Shown here piece after piece: positions 1 through 7,367 of a DNA stretch of 11,253 nt. The stretch is from an uncultured Sphingomonadales bacterium (GTDB taxonomy: Bacteria; Pseudomonadota; Alphaproteobacteria; Sphingomonadales; Sphingomonadaceae). Within the stretch, counting starts at the first letter, position 1. Each line of letters starts with the position of its first letter. The DNA lies in assembly GCA_903868655.1 (NCBI GenBank), contig CAIPWG010000539.1, forward strand, positions 1 through 11,253, read 5' to 3'. A program made the translations under genes and the position numbers. The notes beneath the pieces were generated by a model. It made no database searches, had not been told where the DNA came from, and saw nothing but the letters and a program-made list of their open reading frames with translations.

Positions 1-869
1 CCGCGTTCGATCGCCACGCCCTTCATAAGTTTGTCGACGATCGGCGCGGCGGTTTCCGCCGGGATGGCGAAACCGATGCCGACGCTGCCGCCGGTGGGCG
101 AAAAGATCGCGTTGTTGATGCCGATGACATTGCCATGCATGTCGAACATCGGTCCACCCGAATTGCCACGGTTGATCGAGGCATCGGTCTGCAGATAGCG
201 ATCATAGGCCGAACCCGTACCGGTGTTGCGCGATACAGCGGAAATAATCCCCTGCGTTACCGTGCCGCCCAGACCATAAGGGTTACCGATTGCGATCACC
301 CAGTCACCCACGCGGGCATGGCGCGAATCACCGAATTTCACAAACGGGAAAGGCTTGGTGCCGTTGATCTTCAGGACCGCGAGATCCGATGCGGCATCTT
401 TGCCCACCAGTTTGGCGGGATAATCGGTGCCGTCGGGCATGGTGACGGTGATCGATTCGACCTCGCCTTTGCCCTCTGCGGTGATCACGTGGTTGTTGGT
501 CACGATATAACCGTCTGCAGAAACCACGAAACCCGATCCCAGCGACTGCGCTTCACGCGTTTGGCCACCGCCGTTGCCCGAACCGCCGGGTCCACCGGGT
601 CCGCCGAACATTTCGCCAAACGGTGTGCCGGCAAAGGGGTTCTGGGCCTGCACTTTCACGCGCTGACGTGTCGATATGTTGACCACGGCTGGCTGCAACT
701 GCTGGGTCAGATCAGCAAAGCTGGCTGGGGCCCCGGCGCGCGGGACCACCGCGTCCATCTTTGCGCTGTCGTTTTGTGCCACTTGGGCCCCGGCCGGAAA
801 ACCGGTAGCCAATGTCAGCGCACTGCCGGCGAGGAGCAGCGCCGAAGTAACTCCATAAGCGTATCGCAC
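1..869 (-). CDS. degP: Do-family periplasmic serine protease (DegP/HtrA/MucD), C-terminus outside the window
   Basis: Trypsin-like serine protease/chaperone that degrades or refolds misfolded envelope proteins in the periplasm. The visible 289 residues give a signal peptide (about residues 1-28, hydrophobic core LLLAGSALTLA), a glycine/proline-rich loop (77-103) and the protease domain. The catalytic triad is visible: His127 in TNNHV, Asp162 in ASDLAVLK and Ser237 in NRGNSGGP. The PDZ domains expected of the family would lie beyond base 1. The start is GTG at 869: it is the only start codon downstream of an in-frame TAA at 885-887 that keeps the signal peptide, and GAGGGA (884-879) sits 9 bases upstream as ribosome binding site. 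It lies 112 bases downstream of hflC on the same strand, the hflK-hflC-htrA order known from other alphaproteobacteria. A weak own promoter (TTTTCA, 15 bases, TATGAA at 895-890) is possible. Confidence 0.95.
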   Translation of the reverse strand, partial: MRYAYGVTSALLLAGSALTLATGFPAGAQVAQNDSAKMDAVVPRAGAPASFADLTQQLQPAVVNISTRQRVKVQAQNPFAGTPFGEMFGGPGGPGGSGNGGGQTREAQSLGSGFVVSADGYIVTNNHVITAEGKGEVESITVTMPDGTDYPAKLVGKDAASDLAVLKINGTKPFPFVKFGDSRHARVGDWVIAIGNPYGLGGTVTQGIISAVSRNTGTGSAYDRYLQTDASINRGNSGGPMFDMHGNVIGINNAIFSPTGGSVGIGFAIPAETAAPIVDKLMKGVAIER

Positions 870-981
870 GTGTCCTGGTCCCTCTTACTTTCATACCGTC
901 GGGCCTCAGTTGAAAACCACATCCCGTCAGGATCGTCACATCACTTTCCCTGCCTGAACAGGGTTTGAATACATTCCACCG

Positions 982-1773
982 CTAATGCCCGCGAAACTGC
1001 CGCAAATAGGCATTATCGGGTGACAGCACGATTGTCGTGCGGCTGCCCTTTTGCCCAAAAGTTGCCTCATAGCTCTGCATCGCGCGATAAAAATCATAGA
1101 ATTGCGGATCTTTGCCGAAACTGGCCGCATAGATCTGCCCGGCGCGCGCAGCAGCGGTAGCGCGAATCACGGCTGCATCGCGGTGCCCCTCTTCAGTGAT
1201 GGCAGCGGCTTCGGCTTGCGCTTTGCCAGCCATCCGCGCCAGCGCCGCATCAAGCGCCGCCCCTTCGGGCAGTCCTACACGCGACAGCCGCACATCGGTC
1301 ACCGCAATCCCATACCGCGCCAGGTCGCGATCGAGCATACTGCGCAAGGCCCCGTTCTGGCCACTTTCGCGCGCAAACCCATCACGCAACGCCGATACAA
1401 AGACTGCGCGCAGACTGTCATTCGCGGTGTCGGCGGTGCCGAGCGTCTGATAAAATCGAATGGGATCACGCACTCGCCAGGTGGCAAAGGCATCGATGGA
1501 CAGCGGCTGGCCATCAGCGGCGGTAACTGTCGTGGCCGTGACCGCCAGCGTCATCAGCCGCCGGTCCAGCCAGACCACCCGATCGACCCATGGCACGCAC
1601 AGCGCAAGACCCGCTTCGTTGATCACCCGCAGCGGATGACCGAGGCGAAGAACCAGCGCGGTGCGATCCTGCGCCACTGGGAATATGGCGGCACCGGCCA
1701 GGACCGCCAGGGCTGAAGCACCGGCGACGGCCCGCCAGGGCCATGCTGCCAAAGTCCGCATGTCAATGGCCAT
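982..1773 (-). CDS. hflC: HflC, SPFH-domain subunit of the FtsH-modulating HflKC complex
   Basis: Membrane-anchored SPFH (band 7) protein that assembles with HflK into a periplasm-facing cage around the FtsH protease and controls its access to substrates. The 263-residue product has one N-terminal transmembrane segment (about 14-33), an SPFH domain (about 34-170), a helical stalk (about 175-218) and the family C-terminus (FGKDPQFYDFYR from 219, SPDNAYLRQF near the end). ATG at 1773 is chosen because it overlaps the hflK stop by 11 bases and places the transmembrane segment at the N-terminus; an upstream in-frame ATG at 1860 would add 29 residues inside hflK. Oddity: between ARM (179-181) and FGKDP there are 37 residues, against 59 in E. 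coli HflC as I recall it. The conserved RGEGDAEA part of the stalk is missing. HflK carries a deletion of the same size. Confidence 0.93.
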   Translation of the reverse strand: MAIDMRTLAAWPWRAVAGASALAVLAGAAIFPVAQDRTALVLRLGHPLRVINEAGLALCVPWVDRVVWLDRRLMTLAVTATTVTAADGQPLSIDAFATWRVRDPIRFYQTLGTADTANDSLRAVFVSALRDGFARESGQNGALRSMLDRDLARYGIAVTDVRLSRVGLPEGAALDAALARMAGKAQAEAAAITEEGHRDAAVIRATAAARAGQIYAASFGKDPQFYDFYRAMQSYEATFGQKGSRTTIVLSPDNAYLRQFRGH

Positions 1774-2911
1774 CGCCGCCCCTTGCACTGTGTTGTGGCG
1801 GCTCCGCAGCCGGCGGGGACAGCGGAGGCAGTTGGGTGATCGTGCCCGGGGCATCAACAATCACTTTGTCGCTTTGCGCCATCACGCGTTCCATTGTCGC
1901 GTAATACATCTGCCGCCGGGTAATGTCGGGTGCGTTGCGATATTGGGCATAAACTTCGTCAAACGCCCCAGCCTCTCCCTGCGCGTGGGTGATCCATTGC
2001 CGCGACCAGTTTTTGGCCTGGTCCAACTCGCTCAGGGCCTCATTGCGTGCGGCGCTGACAGCGCGCAATGCGTCTGCAACCCGTGCGGGCGGGTCGGCAC
2101 GGCGCAAGTCCAGGCCATCAATCGCTATGCCCGACTGATAGCCGTCCAGCATGGCCTGAAGCAGGGCCGCTGCGCGATGGCCGACTGTTTCACGCGATGT
2201 TCCCATGGCCTGCGCCGCATCACTTTGTGCCACAGCGGTACGCAACGCGTCATCCGCGGCCTGCCGCAACGTAGCATCTGGTGCAGCCAGACCCAGTGCA
2301 TAGCGCCGCAGATCGCGAATGTGCCAACGCACATCGTAGACGACAGCAACCAATCCACCATCGCGGGTCATCATCAGGTGTTCGCCCCGACTATCAGGCG
2401 GTGTCAGGTGGCGCATCGTCGTCACGTCGTCGATGCGGACACTGCTGATCGGTGCTGGCCAAGTGACTACCAATCCAGGGCCATGCGCCTCTCCCCAGAC
2501 ACCCAGCGTGGAAACAAGTGCCTGATCGTGTGGTCCCACAGCGTGGAGCGATGTCGTCCCCAGCCCCGCCAGAACCAGGGCCCCGGCCAGCCAGCCGCCC
2601 CAGCGCGCAGTGAGCGCGGACAAACCGCCCACGCCAAGCCGACGCAGCACCGCCACCAAGCTGCGCGATGTGGCGCCGCGACGGGACGGTTGCGCGGAAC
2701 GGCGCGGCCGCGAATGGCGCCAGGGATTGGGCGCGCGCGGCGCGACAACGGCAGTGACGGGCACTTTTTCAGCCGGACCAGGCACAAGGCTATCGCCATC
2801 CTGAGGCGCAGGCACGGGTTCGGTCCCACCCCACGGGCTGTCCTGCTGGGCCGCGCCGAGGCCGTCTTTCGACGGACCATCGGTGGCCTTTCCCCTGTCA
2901 AGACCACTCAT
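1763..2911 (-). CDS. hflK: HflK, SPFH-domain subunit of the FtsH-modulating HflKC complex
   Basis: Partner of HflC in the inner-membrane cage that regulates FtsH. The 382-residue protein has a cytoplasmic Pro/Arg-rich tail (1-100; SPWGG at 25-29 and NPW at 62-64 are remnants of the usual Gly/Trp-rich tail), one transmembrane segment (about 104-124), an SPFH domain (about 127-275) and a stalk ending in the family motif YRNAPDITRRQMYYATMERVM from 324. The C-terminal tail is proline-rich. ATG at 2911 is chosen because upstream in-frame codons would run through the divergent promoter region into the mrp antisense. There is no Shine-Dalgarno, and TATAAC lies only 7 bases upstream, so the message may be leaderless. 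The last 11 bases overlap hflC. Oddity: from DPP (273-275) to PDIT the protein is 22 residues shorter than E. coli HflK, lost near residue 306. Confidence 0.92.
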   Translation of the reverse strand: MSGLDRGKATDGPSKDGLGAAQQDSPWGGTEPVPAPQDGDSLVPGPAEKVPVTAVVAPRAPNPWRHSRPRRSAQPSRRGATSRSLVAVLRRLGVGGLSALTARWGGWLAGALVLAGLGTTSLHAVGPHDQALVSTLGVWGEAHGPGLVVTWPAPISSVRIDDVTTMRHLTPPDSRGEHLMMTRDGGLVAVVYDVRWHIRDLRRYALGLAAPDATLRQAADDALRTAVAQSDAAQAMGTSRETVGHRAAALLQAMLDGYQSGIAIDGLDLRRADPPARVADALRAVSAARNEALSELDQAKNWSRQWITHAQGEAGAFDEVYAQYRNAPDITRRQMYYATMERVMAQSDKVIVDAPGTITQLPPLSPPAAEPPQHSARGGDGH

Positions 2912-2918
2912 GGATAAG

Positions 2919-2948
2919 GTTATAGGGTGCCCGCCCCAGAAAAACAGG
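2919..2948 (-). promoter_or_regulatory. Candidate heat-shock-type promoter of hflK-hflC(-degP)
   Basis: Reading the minus strand, CCTG (2948-2945), 18 bases, then CCTATAAC (2926-2919) resembles the alphaproteobacterial RpoH pattern CTTG-N17/18-CYTATNTNNG, with one mismatch in the upstream box and a perfect CCTAT. TATAAC also fits a sigma-70 -10, though no good TTGACA-like -35 is present. Initiation would fall about base 2912, directly at the hflK ATG, which agrees with the lack of a Shine-Dalgarno. This comes from pattern reading only. Confidence 0.3.
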
Positions 2949-3019
2949 TCTCGTTCCCATTTTTCCTTTGCTAGGGGGACGCCACGAGCGACAGGCAACA
3001 AGGACCGGATGAAAACGCG

Positions 3020-3985
3020 ATGACAGAGGCAACAGCGCTGGAACAGGCATTGCGCACCGTGGCGGGCGAGCGCGTACAAGTCGTGCGCATTTCGGCTGAT
3101 GGTTCGGCCAGTGTGGTAATCGATGCCGAAGGGCTGGACGACACCGCGCGCCAGACCATGCAGAGCGATTTGCACGCCGCAGCCAAGGGTATCGGCGTGG
3201 CGGCACTGCGCGTGGCAATGTCGGCACCGCGCCGCCGCCGCCGGATTATCGCGGTCGGTTCGGGCAAGGGTGGGGTTGGGAAGTCGACATTGTCGGCCAA
3301 TCTGGCGATCGCGCTGCACCGGCTGGGGCGCGCCACCGGGCTGGTCGATGCGGATATCCACGGCCCGTCGCAAGCGCGGCTGTTTGCCACCGAAGACCAG
3401 CGACCCGAGGCCAACGGCAACAAGCTGACCCCGGTGATGAGCCGGTTTGGCGTGCCAATGTTGTCGATGGCGCATCTGGTGCGCCCGGGTCAGCCGATCG
3501 CATGGCGCGGTCCAATGGCGGGCAATGCGCTGGGTCAACTGATCGACGCGGAATGGGGCAATGCCGAAGTGATCGTGGTCGATCTGCCGCCGGGCACCGG
3601 CGATGTGCAATTGACCATGCTGCAAAAATACAAACCCGCAGGCGCCGTCATCGTGTCAACCCCGCAGGATCTGGCACTCATCGACGCCACCCGTGCGATG
3701 GGCCTGTTCGAACAAGGCGGGGTGCCGCTGATCGGGATGGTCGAAAACATGGCCGGGTATCTGTGCCCGCATTGCGGTGAAACCAGCGATCCGTTTGGAC
3801 ACGGCGGGGCCGAACAGGCAGCCATGACCAGCGGACTGCCGTTCCTGGGTCGCATTCCCCTCGCCATGGCGATCCGTCAGGGCAGCGACGCGGGCGAGCC
3901 ACCCGCGGCCGGTGAAGGACCGCTGGCCGATGCCTATCTGGCGATCGCGCGTCAACTGGTGGAATGGTTGGACCGCAACGGCTGA
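3020..3985 (+). CDS. mrp: Mrp/NBP35-family P-loop ATPase, iron-sulfur cluster carrier (ApbC)
   Basis: Cytoplasmic dimeric P-loop NTPase that binds and hands over [4Fe-4S] clusters to apo-enzymes. In the 321-residue product the deviant Walker A GKGGVGKST is at 82-90, the Walker B-like VVDLPPGTGD at 186-195, and the cluster-binding CPHC pair at 249-252, all as in the family. The N-terminal 70 residues are a reduced MIP18/DUF59-type domain without the usual DPE loop and cysteine. ATG at 3020 is used: AAGGA at 3000-3004 is 15 bases upstream, which is long. A second ATG at 3009 opens a 4-codon frame (ATGAAAACGCGATGA) whose stop overlaps the mrp start, so translation may be coupled through it. It is the first gene of a plus-strand run, divergent from hflK by 108 bases, and its TGA overlaps the next ATG by one base. 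Confidence 0.95.
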   Translation: MTEATALEQALRTVAGERVQVVRISADGSASVVIDAEGLDDTARQTMQSDLHAAAKGIGVAALRVAMSAPRRRRRIIAVGSGKGGVGKSTLSANLAIALHRLGRATGLVDADIHGPSQARLFATEDQRPEANGNKLTPVMSRFGVPMLSMAHLVRPGQPIAWRGPMAGNALGQLIDAEWGNAEVIVVDLPPGTGDVQLTMLQKYKPAGAVIVSTPQDLALIDATRAMGLFEQGGVPLIGMVENMAGYLCPHCGETSDPFGHGGAEQAAMTSGLPFLGRIPLAMAIRQGSDAGEPPAAGEGPLADAYLAIARQLVEWLDRNG

Positions 3986-6333
3986 TGCGCAGGCCCCGCG
4001 CCTTTTCCCGCCGCACGGTGCTGGTCGGGGCCGGCGCAGCGGGCGCGCTGGTGGTGGGTCTGGCGCTGGTACCGCGCCATTATCGTGCTCCGCTGGTCGC
4101 GGGCGATAATGACCATGTGATCGACGGGTTGATCCGGCTATCGCGCGATGGCACGGTCAGTGTGGCGGTCCCGGCAACCGAAATGGGCCAGGGCGTGACC
4201 ACGCTCGCCGCCCAGATCATTGCTGTGGAACTGGGTGCGGACTGGCGTCGGATCGGGGTCGAACTGGCCCCGCTCAGCCCGTTTTATGCAGATCCCGTGA
4301 TTGCCGCCGAATGGGCCACGATGTGGCTGCCCCGCAGCATCGCGGGCGCTCCGTGGATCGGCGAAGCCCTGATTGGCGAACTGGCCGGAGCGCCAGGCGA
4401 TGCGGTGGTGCGGTATGAGGCCGATACCCAACCCGTGCTGATAACCGCATGCGGCACCACCGTGGCGGCATTTGAAACCCGGCTGCGATTGGCCGCCGCT
4501 GCTTTGCGACAAACGCTGATCGAAGCGGCAGCTCGCGAGGCGGGGGTCCCCGCCGCCCAATGCGACACCCATGATCATCATGTGATCGTTGGCAAACGCC
4601 GCGTCGCTTTTGCGAAGTTGATCGATAGCGCGCTGGCAGGGCCGTTGCCTGCCGCGCCGGCCTTGCGCCCTGCGCCCGCGCGCGAGTTGTCTGATTCACC
4701 CAACGGGCACGTTGCTGCGCCCGATTTCCCGAGGATCGACTTGCCCGCCAAAGTCGATGGCAGCCTGACCTTTGCAGCCGACGTGCGCCTGCCCGGGCTG
4801 GTTTACGCGGCGATCGCGCATGGTCCGCAAGGCCATTGCCGACTGGCCAGCCACGATGCGGCTGCGGCCCGCAAAGTGCCCGGCTTGATCGCAGTAGTGC
4901 CGTCGGAACGCTGGCTGGCGGCTGTCGCACACGCATGGCCCACTGCCGAACGCGCGCTTGTGGCGATGGACCCCTTGTTCCGGATCGATCCGCATGGGCC
5001 GGGCCGGGTGGTAGACAGCACGGCGTGCGAAGCTGCACTCGATCACGCGTTGCAGCACGGTGGCGCAAGCCGGATTGCCGCCGAGGGCGATGCCGATGGG
5101 GTGCTGGCGCATCCCGCATTAAGCGCACGTTATGACGTAGAACCGGCATTGCACGCCCCGCTTGAACCGGCCAGTGCCACCGCCCGGCTCAGCGGCGGAC
5201 AACTGGAACTGTGGATTGCGACGCAGGCACCCGAAGCCGCCGCGCGCGCCGCCGCGCGGGGCGCCGGGATCGGGCGCGATGCGGTTACCGTCTATGCCCT
5301 GCCCGCTGGCGGCAGCTTTGACGCACGGCTCGACACACGCATTGCCGAAGATGTCGCTGTGATTGCGCGCGAAACCGGGCGTCCGGTGCAGTTGACCTGG
5401 TCCCGCTGGCAGGAAACGCTCGCCGGATTTCCCCGCGCGCCGGTCACCGCACAGGTCAGCGCGGCATTTGACCCCGCCAAACAGCATTTGATAGGCTGGC
5501 GCGCACGCATCGCCACGCCCGCAAGTGGCGTCGAAACCGGCGCGCGGCTGTTTGCCGGAAAGACGTCAAACGCCGCCCAGACTGCTGCGCAAGGTGCTGC
5601 CGATCCACAGGCCGTGGCGGGTGGCATGCCCATTTATGCCATTCCTGCCCGCGCGCTGGATCATGTGACGGCGGATATCAGCCTGCCGGTCGGACGACTG
5701 CGCGGCGGCGCGCATGGTTACACCGCGTTTATCACCGAAAGTTTTATCGATGAATGCGCGCATTGGGCAGGCGCAGAACCGCTGTCCTTCCGCGCCGCTA
5801 TGCTGGGCAGCGAACCACGGCTGGTCGCCTGTCTCGAAGGTGCCGCGCATCTGGCGATGTGGGGCGGCGGTTCGGGTGGATCGGGGCAGGGCCTTGCCTG
5901 CCATGCGTTGCATCTGGCCGCGCCCGAGGGCCCACGCGCAGGATATATTGCCGTGGTGGCCAGCGCGCGCGTGGCAGGTGGCGCCATCCGGGTCGACAGC
6001 ATCGCCGCCTATTGCGACATTGGCCGGGTGATCAACCGCGACATTGCGCGCCAACAGATCGAAGGCGGGTTGCTGTTCGGCATGGCGCATGCGCTTGGCG
6101 GCACGACACGGTGGGCTGCTGGATTGCCAACGGCCGGACGGCTGGCCGATTTGCGCCTGCCACTGCTGGCCGATTGCCCGAAGGTTGAGGTTGCCTTTGC
6201 CACCAGCGACGCCGAACCGTTCGACCCGGGCGAATTGGGGATGGTTGCTATTGCACCTGCCATCGGCAATGCCTTGTTTTCTGCCAGCGGCACCCGTTTT
6301 CGTCGCCTGCCTTTCCTGTCCGAAGGACTATGA
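3985..6333 (+). CDS. Tat-exported molybdopterin-binding subunit-like protein (xanthine dehydrogenase / IorB family), divergent
   Basis: Related to the large catalytic subunit of molybdenum hydroxylases of the isoquinoline 1-oxidoreductase (IorB) type, which hydroxylate N-heterocycles or aldehydes. 782 residues. Visible are a twin-arginine signal (SRRTVLVG at 8-15 followed by a hydrophobic stretch to about 28), EMGQG (66-70), RGGAHGYTAF with ESFIDE (573-590), the cofactor-loop region GSGQGLACH (632-640), CDIGRVIN with QIEGG near 670-690, and GELG (749-752), whose Glu750 matches the catalytic glutamate. Oddities: the usual GGGFGRR motif is GGSFDAR (442-448), the following W-(T/S)-R-E-D is WSRWQE, and no [2Fe-2S] alpha subunit gene is adjacent. 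ATG at 3985 overlaps the mrp stop (TGATG), so coupling is likely. Family membership is clear; substrate and even activity are unknown. Confidence 0.85.
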   Translation: MRRPRAFSRRTVLVGAGAAGALVVGLALVPRHYRAPLVAGDNDHVIDGLIRLSRDGTVSVAVPATEMGQGVTTLAAQIIAVELGADWRRIGVELAPLSPFYADPVIAAEWATMWLPRSIAGAPWIGEALIGELAGAPGDAVVRYEADTQPVLITACGTTVAAFETRLRLAAAALRQTLIEAAAREAGVPAAQCDTHDHHVIVGKRRVAFAKLIDSALAGPLPAAPALRPAPARELSDSPNGHVAAPDFPRIDLPAKVDGSLTFAADVRLPGLVYAAIAHGPQGHCRLASHDAAAARKVPGLIAVVPSERWLAAVAHAWPTAERALVAMDPLFRIDPHGPGRVVDSTACEAALDHALQHGGASRIAAEGDADGVLAHPALSARYDVEPALHAPLEPASATARLSGGQLELWIATQAPEAAARAAARGAGIGRDAVTVYALPAGGSFDARLDTRIAEDVAVIARETGRPVQLTWSRWQETLAGFPRAPVTAQVSAAFDPAKQHLIGWRARIATPASGVETGARLFAGKTSNAAQTAAQGAADPQAVAGGMPIYAIPARALDHVTADISLPVGRLRGGAHGYTAFITESFIDECAHWAGAEPLSFRAAMLGSEPRLVACLEGAAHLAMWGGGSGGSGQGLACHALHLAAPEGPRAGYIAVVASARVAGGAIRVDSIAAYCDIGRVINRDIARQQIEGGLLFGMAHALGGTTRWAAGLPTAGRLADLRLPLLADCPKVEVAFATSDAEPFDPGELGMVAIAPAIGNALFSASGTRFRRLPFLSEGL

Positions 6334-7364
6334 TGCCCGAACCTCTTTCGCCTCATTGGCCCAGTGATCACCCGCGCGTCGCCACAGGACGGGTCGGCCT
6401 TTTGGTAGTCAATCTGGGCACACCCGATGCGCCCGATGCACGATCGGTGGCGCGCTATCTCAAACAGTTTCTGTCAGATCGGCGTGTGGTCGAAATTCCA
6501 GCGCTGCTGTGGCAGCCGATCCTGCGCGGGATCATTCTCAACACCCGGCCCAGGAAATCGGCGCATGCTTATGCGCAAGTCTGGACCGATGAAGGATCAC
6601 CACTGGCAGCGATCACCGCGGCGCAGGCACGCGCGTTGCAGCTGCGGCTGGGCGATGCGGTGGTGGTCCGCCATGCCATGCGTTACGGCAAGCCGGCCAT
6701 TGCAGCAGAGCTTGATACTTTGCTCGAAGCCGGCTGCGAACGCATTCTGATCGCACCGCTTTATCCGCACTATTCAGGCGCGACCACCGGCAGTGTCATG
6801 GATGACGTCGCGCGGTGGTTGCTCGGCAATCGCCGCTTGCCGGCCTTGCGCACGCTGCCGCCGTATCATGATGATCAGGGCTATATCGACGCGCTGCATC
6901 GTGATTTGTCGCAGCAGATCGCGGCGCTCGACTTCACACCCGAATTGCTGATGCTCAGCTATCACGGAATGCCCAAGCGCACGCTTGAACTGGGCGATCC
7001 CTATCATTGCCATTGCCGCAAAACGTCGCGCCTGCTGGGCGATGTGTTCAGGCAGAGCCACCCCGACTTGCGGGTGATCACCACGTTTCAATCGCGCTTT
7101 GGCCCGGCCAAGTGGCTTGAACCGGCAACCGACCACACGCTGGTCGCCGAAGCCAAGGCTGGCACAAAACGAATTGCCATCGCCGCACCCGGCTTCTCCG
7201 CCGATTGCCTCGAAACGTTGGAAGAACTGGCGATTCGCGGGCGCGAGGAATTCATCGGCGCGGGTGGCATCGACTTTGCCGCACTCGGCTGTCTCAATGC
7301 CGGGGATCAGGGGATGATCCTGCTCGAAGAAATGGTTCGCCGCGAATTGTCCGGCTGGATTTGA
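6330..7364 (+). CDS. hemH: Ferrochelatase (HemH)
   Basis: Inserts Fe(2+) into protoporphyrin IX, the last step of protoporphyrin-dependent haem synthesis, at the inner face of the cytoplasmic membrane. The 344-residue length fits bacterial ferrochelatases. Visible family signatures are VVNLGTPDAPD (26-36), the APLYPHYSGATTGS stretch (142-155), LSYHGMP with catalytic His212 (209-215), DPYHCHCRKTSRL (223-235), and PGFSADCLETLEE (287-299), whose Glu295 matches the second conserved catalytic residue. The C-terminus has a single Cys321 and lacks the clustered cysteines that bind [2Fe-2S] in some ferrochelatases. ATG at 6330 overlaps the previous stop as ATGA; the second ATG at 6333 is an equally possible start one codon later. 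It is the last gene of the mrp run and faces the next gene tail-to-tail with three bases between stops. Confidence 0.97.
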   Translation: MMPEPLSPHWPSDHPRVATGRVGLLVVNLGTPDAPDARSVARYLKQFLSDRRVVEIPALLWQPILRGIILNTRPRKSAHAYAQVWTDEGSPLAAITAAQARALQLRLGDAVVVRHAMRYGKPAIAAELDTLLEAGCERILIAPLYPHYSGATTGSVMDDVARWLLGNRRLPALRTLPPYHDDQGYIDALHRDLSQQIAALDFTPELLMLSYHGMPKRTLELGDPYHCHCRKTSRLLGDVFRQSHPDLRVITTFQSRFGPAKWLEPATDHTLVAEAKAGTKRIAIAAPGFSADCLETLEELAIRGREEFIGAGGIDFAALGCLNAGDQGMILLEEMVRRELSGWI

Positions 7365-7367
7365 CGT

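Noticed and set aside
135..968. Long plus-strand open frame of 277 codons opposite degP
   Set aside because: It lies antisense to a gene with a full catalytic triad; the protein has no recognisable pattern and an open antisense frame is expected at this GC content.
940..975. CCCTG/CAGGG hairpin between hflC and degP
   Set aside because: A 5-base stem with a 6-base loop and no T run; too weak to call a terminator, and co-transcription into degP remains likely.
1661..2917. Plus-strand open frame of 418 codons opposite hflC/hflK
   Set aside because: Antisense shadow of two clear SPFH genes; rich in Arg, His, Cys and Gln with no domain signature.
2912..3625. Extension of hflK upstream to 3625
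   Set aside because: The added residues are antisense to the Mrp P-loop domain and would cross the divergent promoter region; the recognisable HflK N-terminus begins at 2911.
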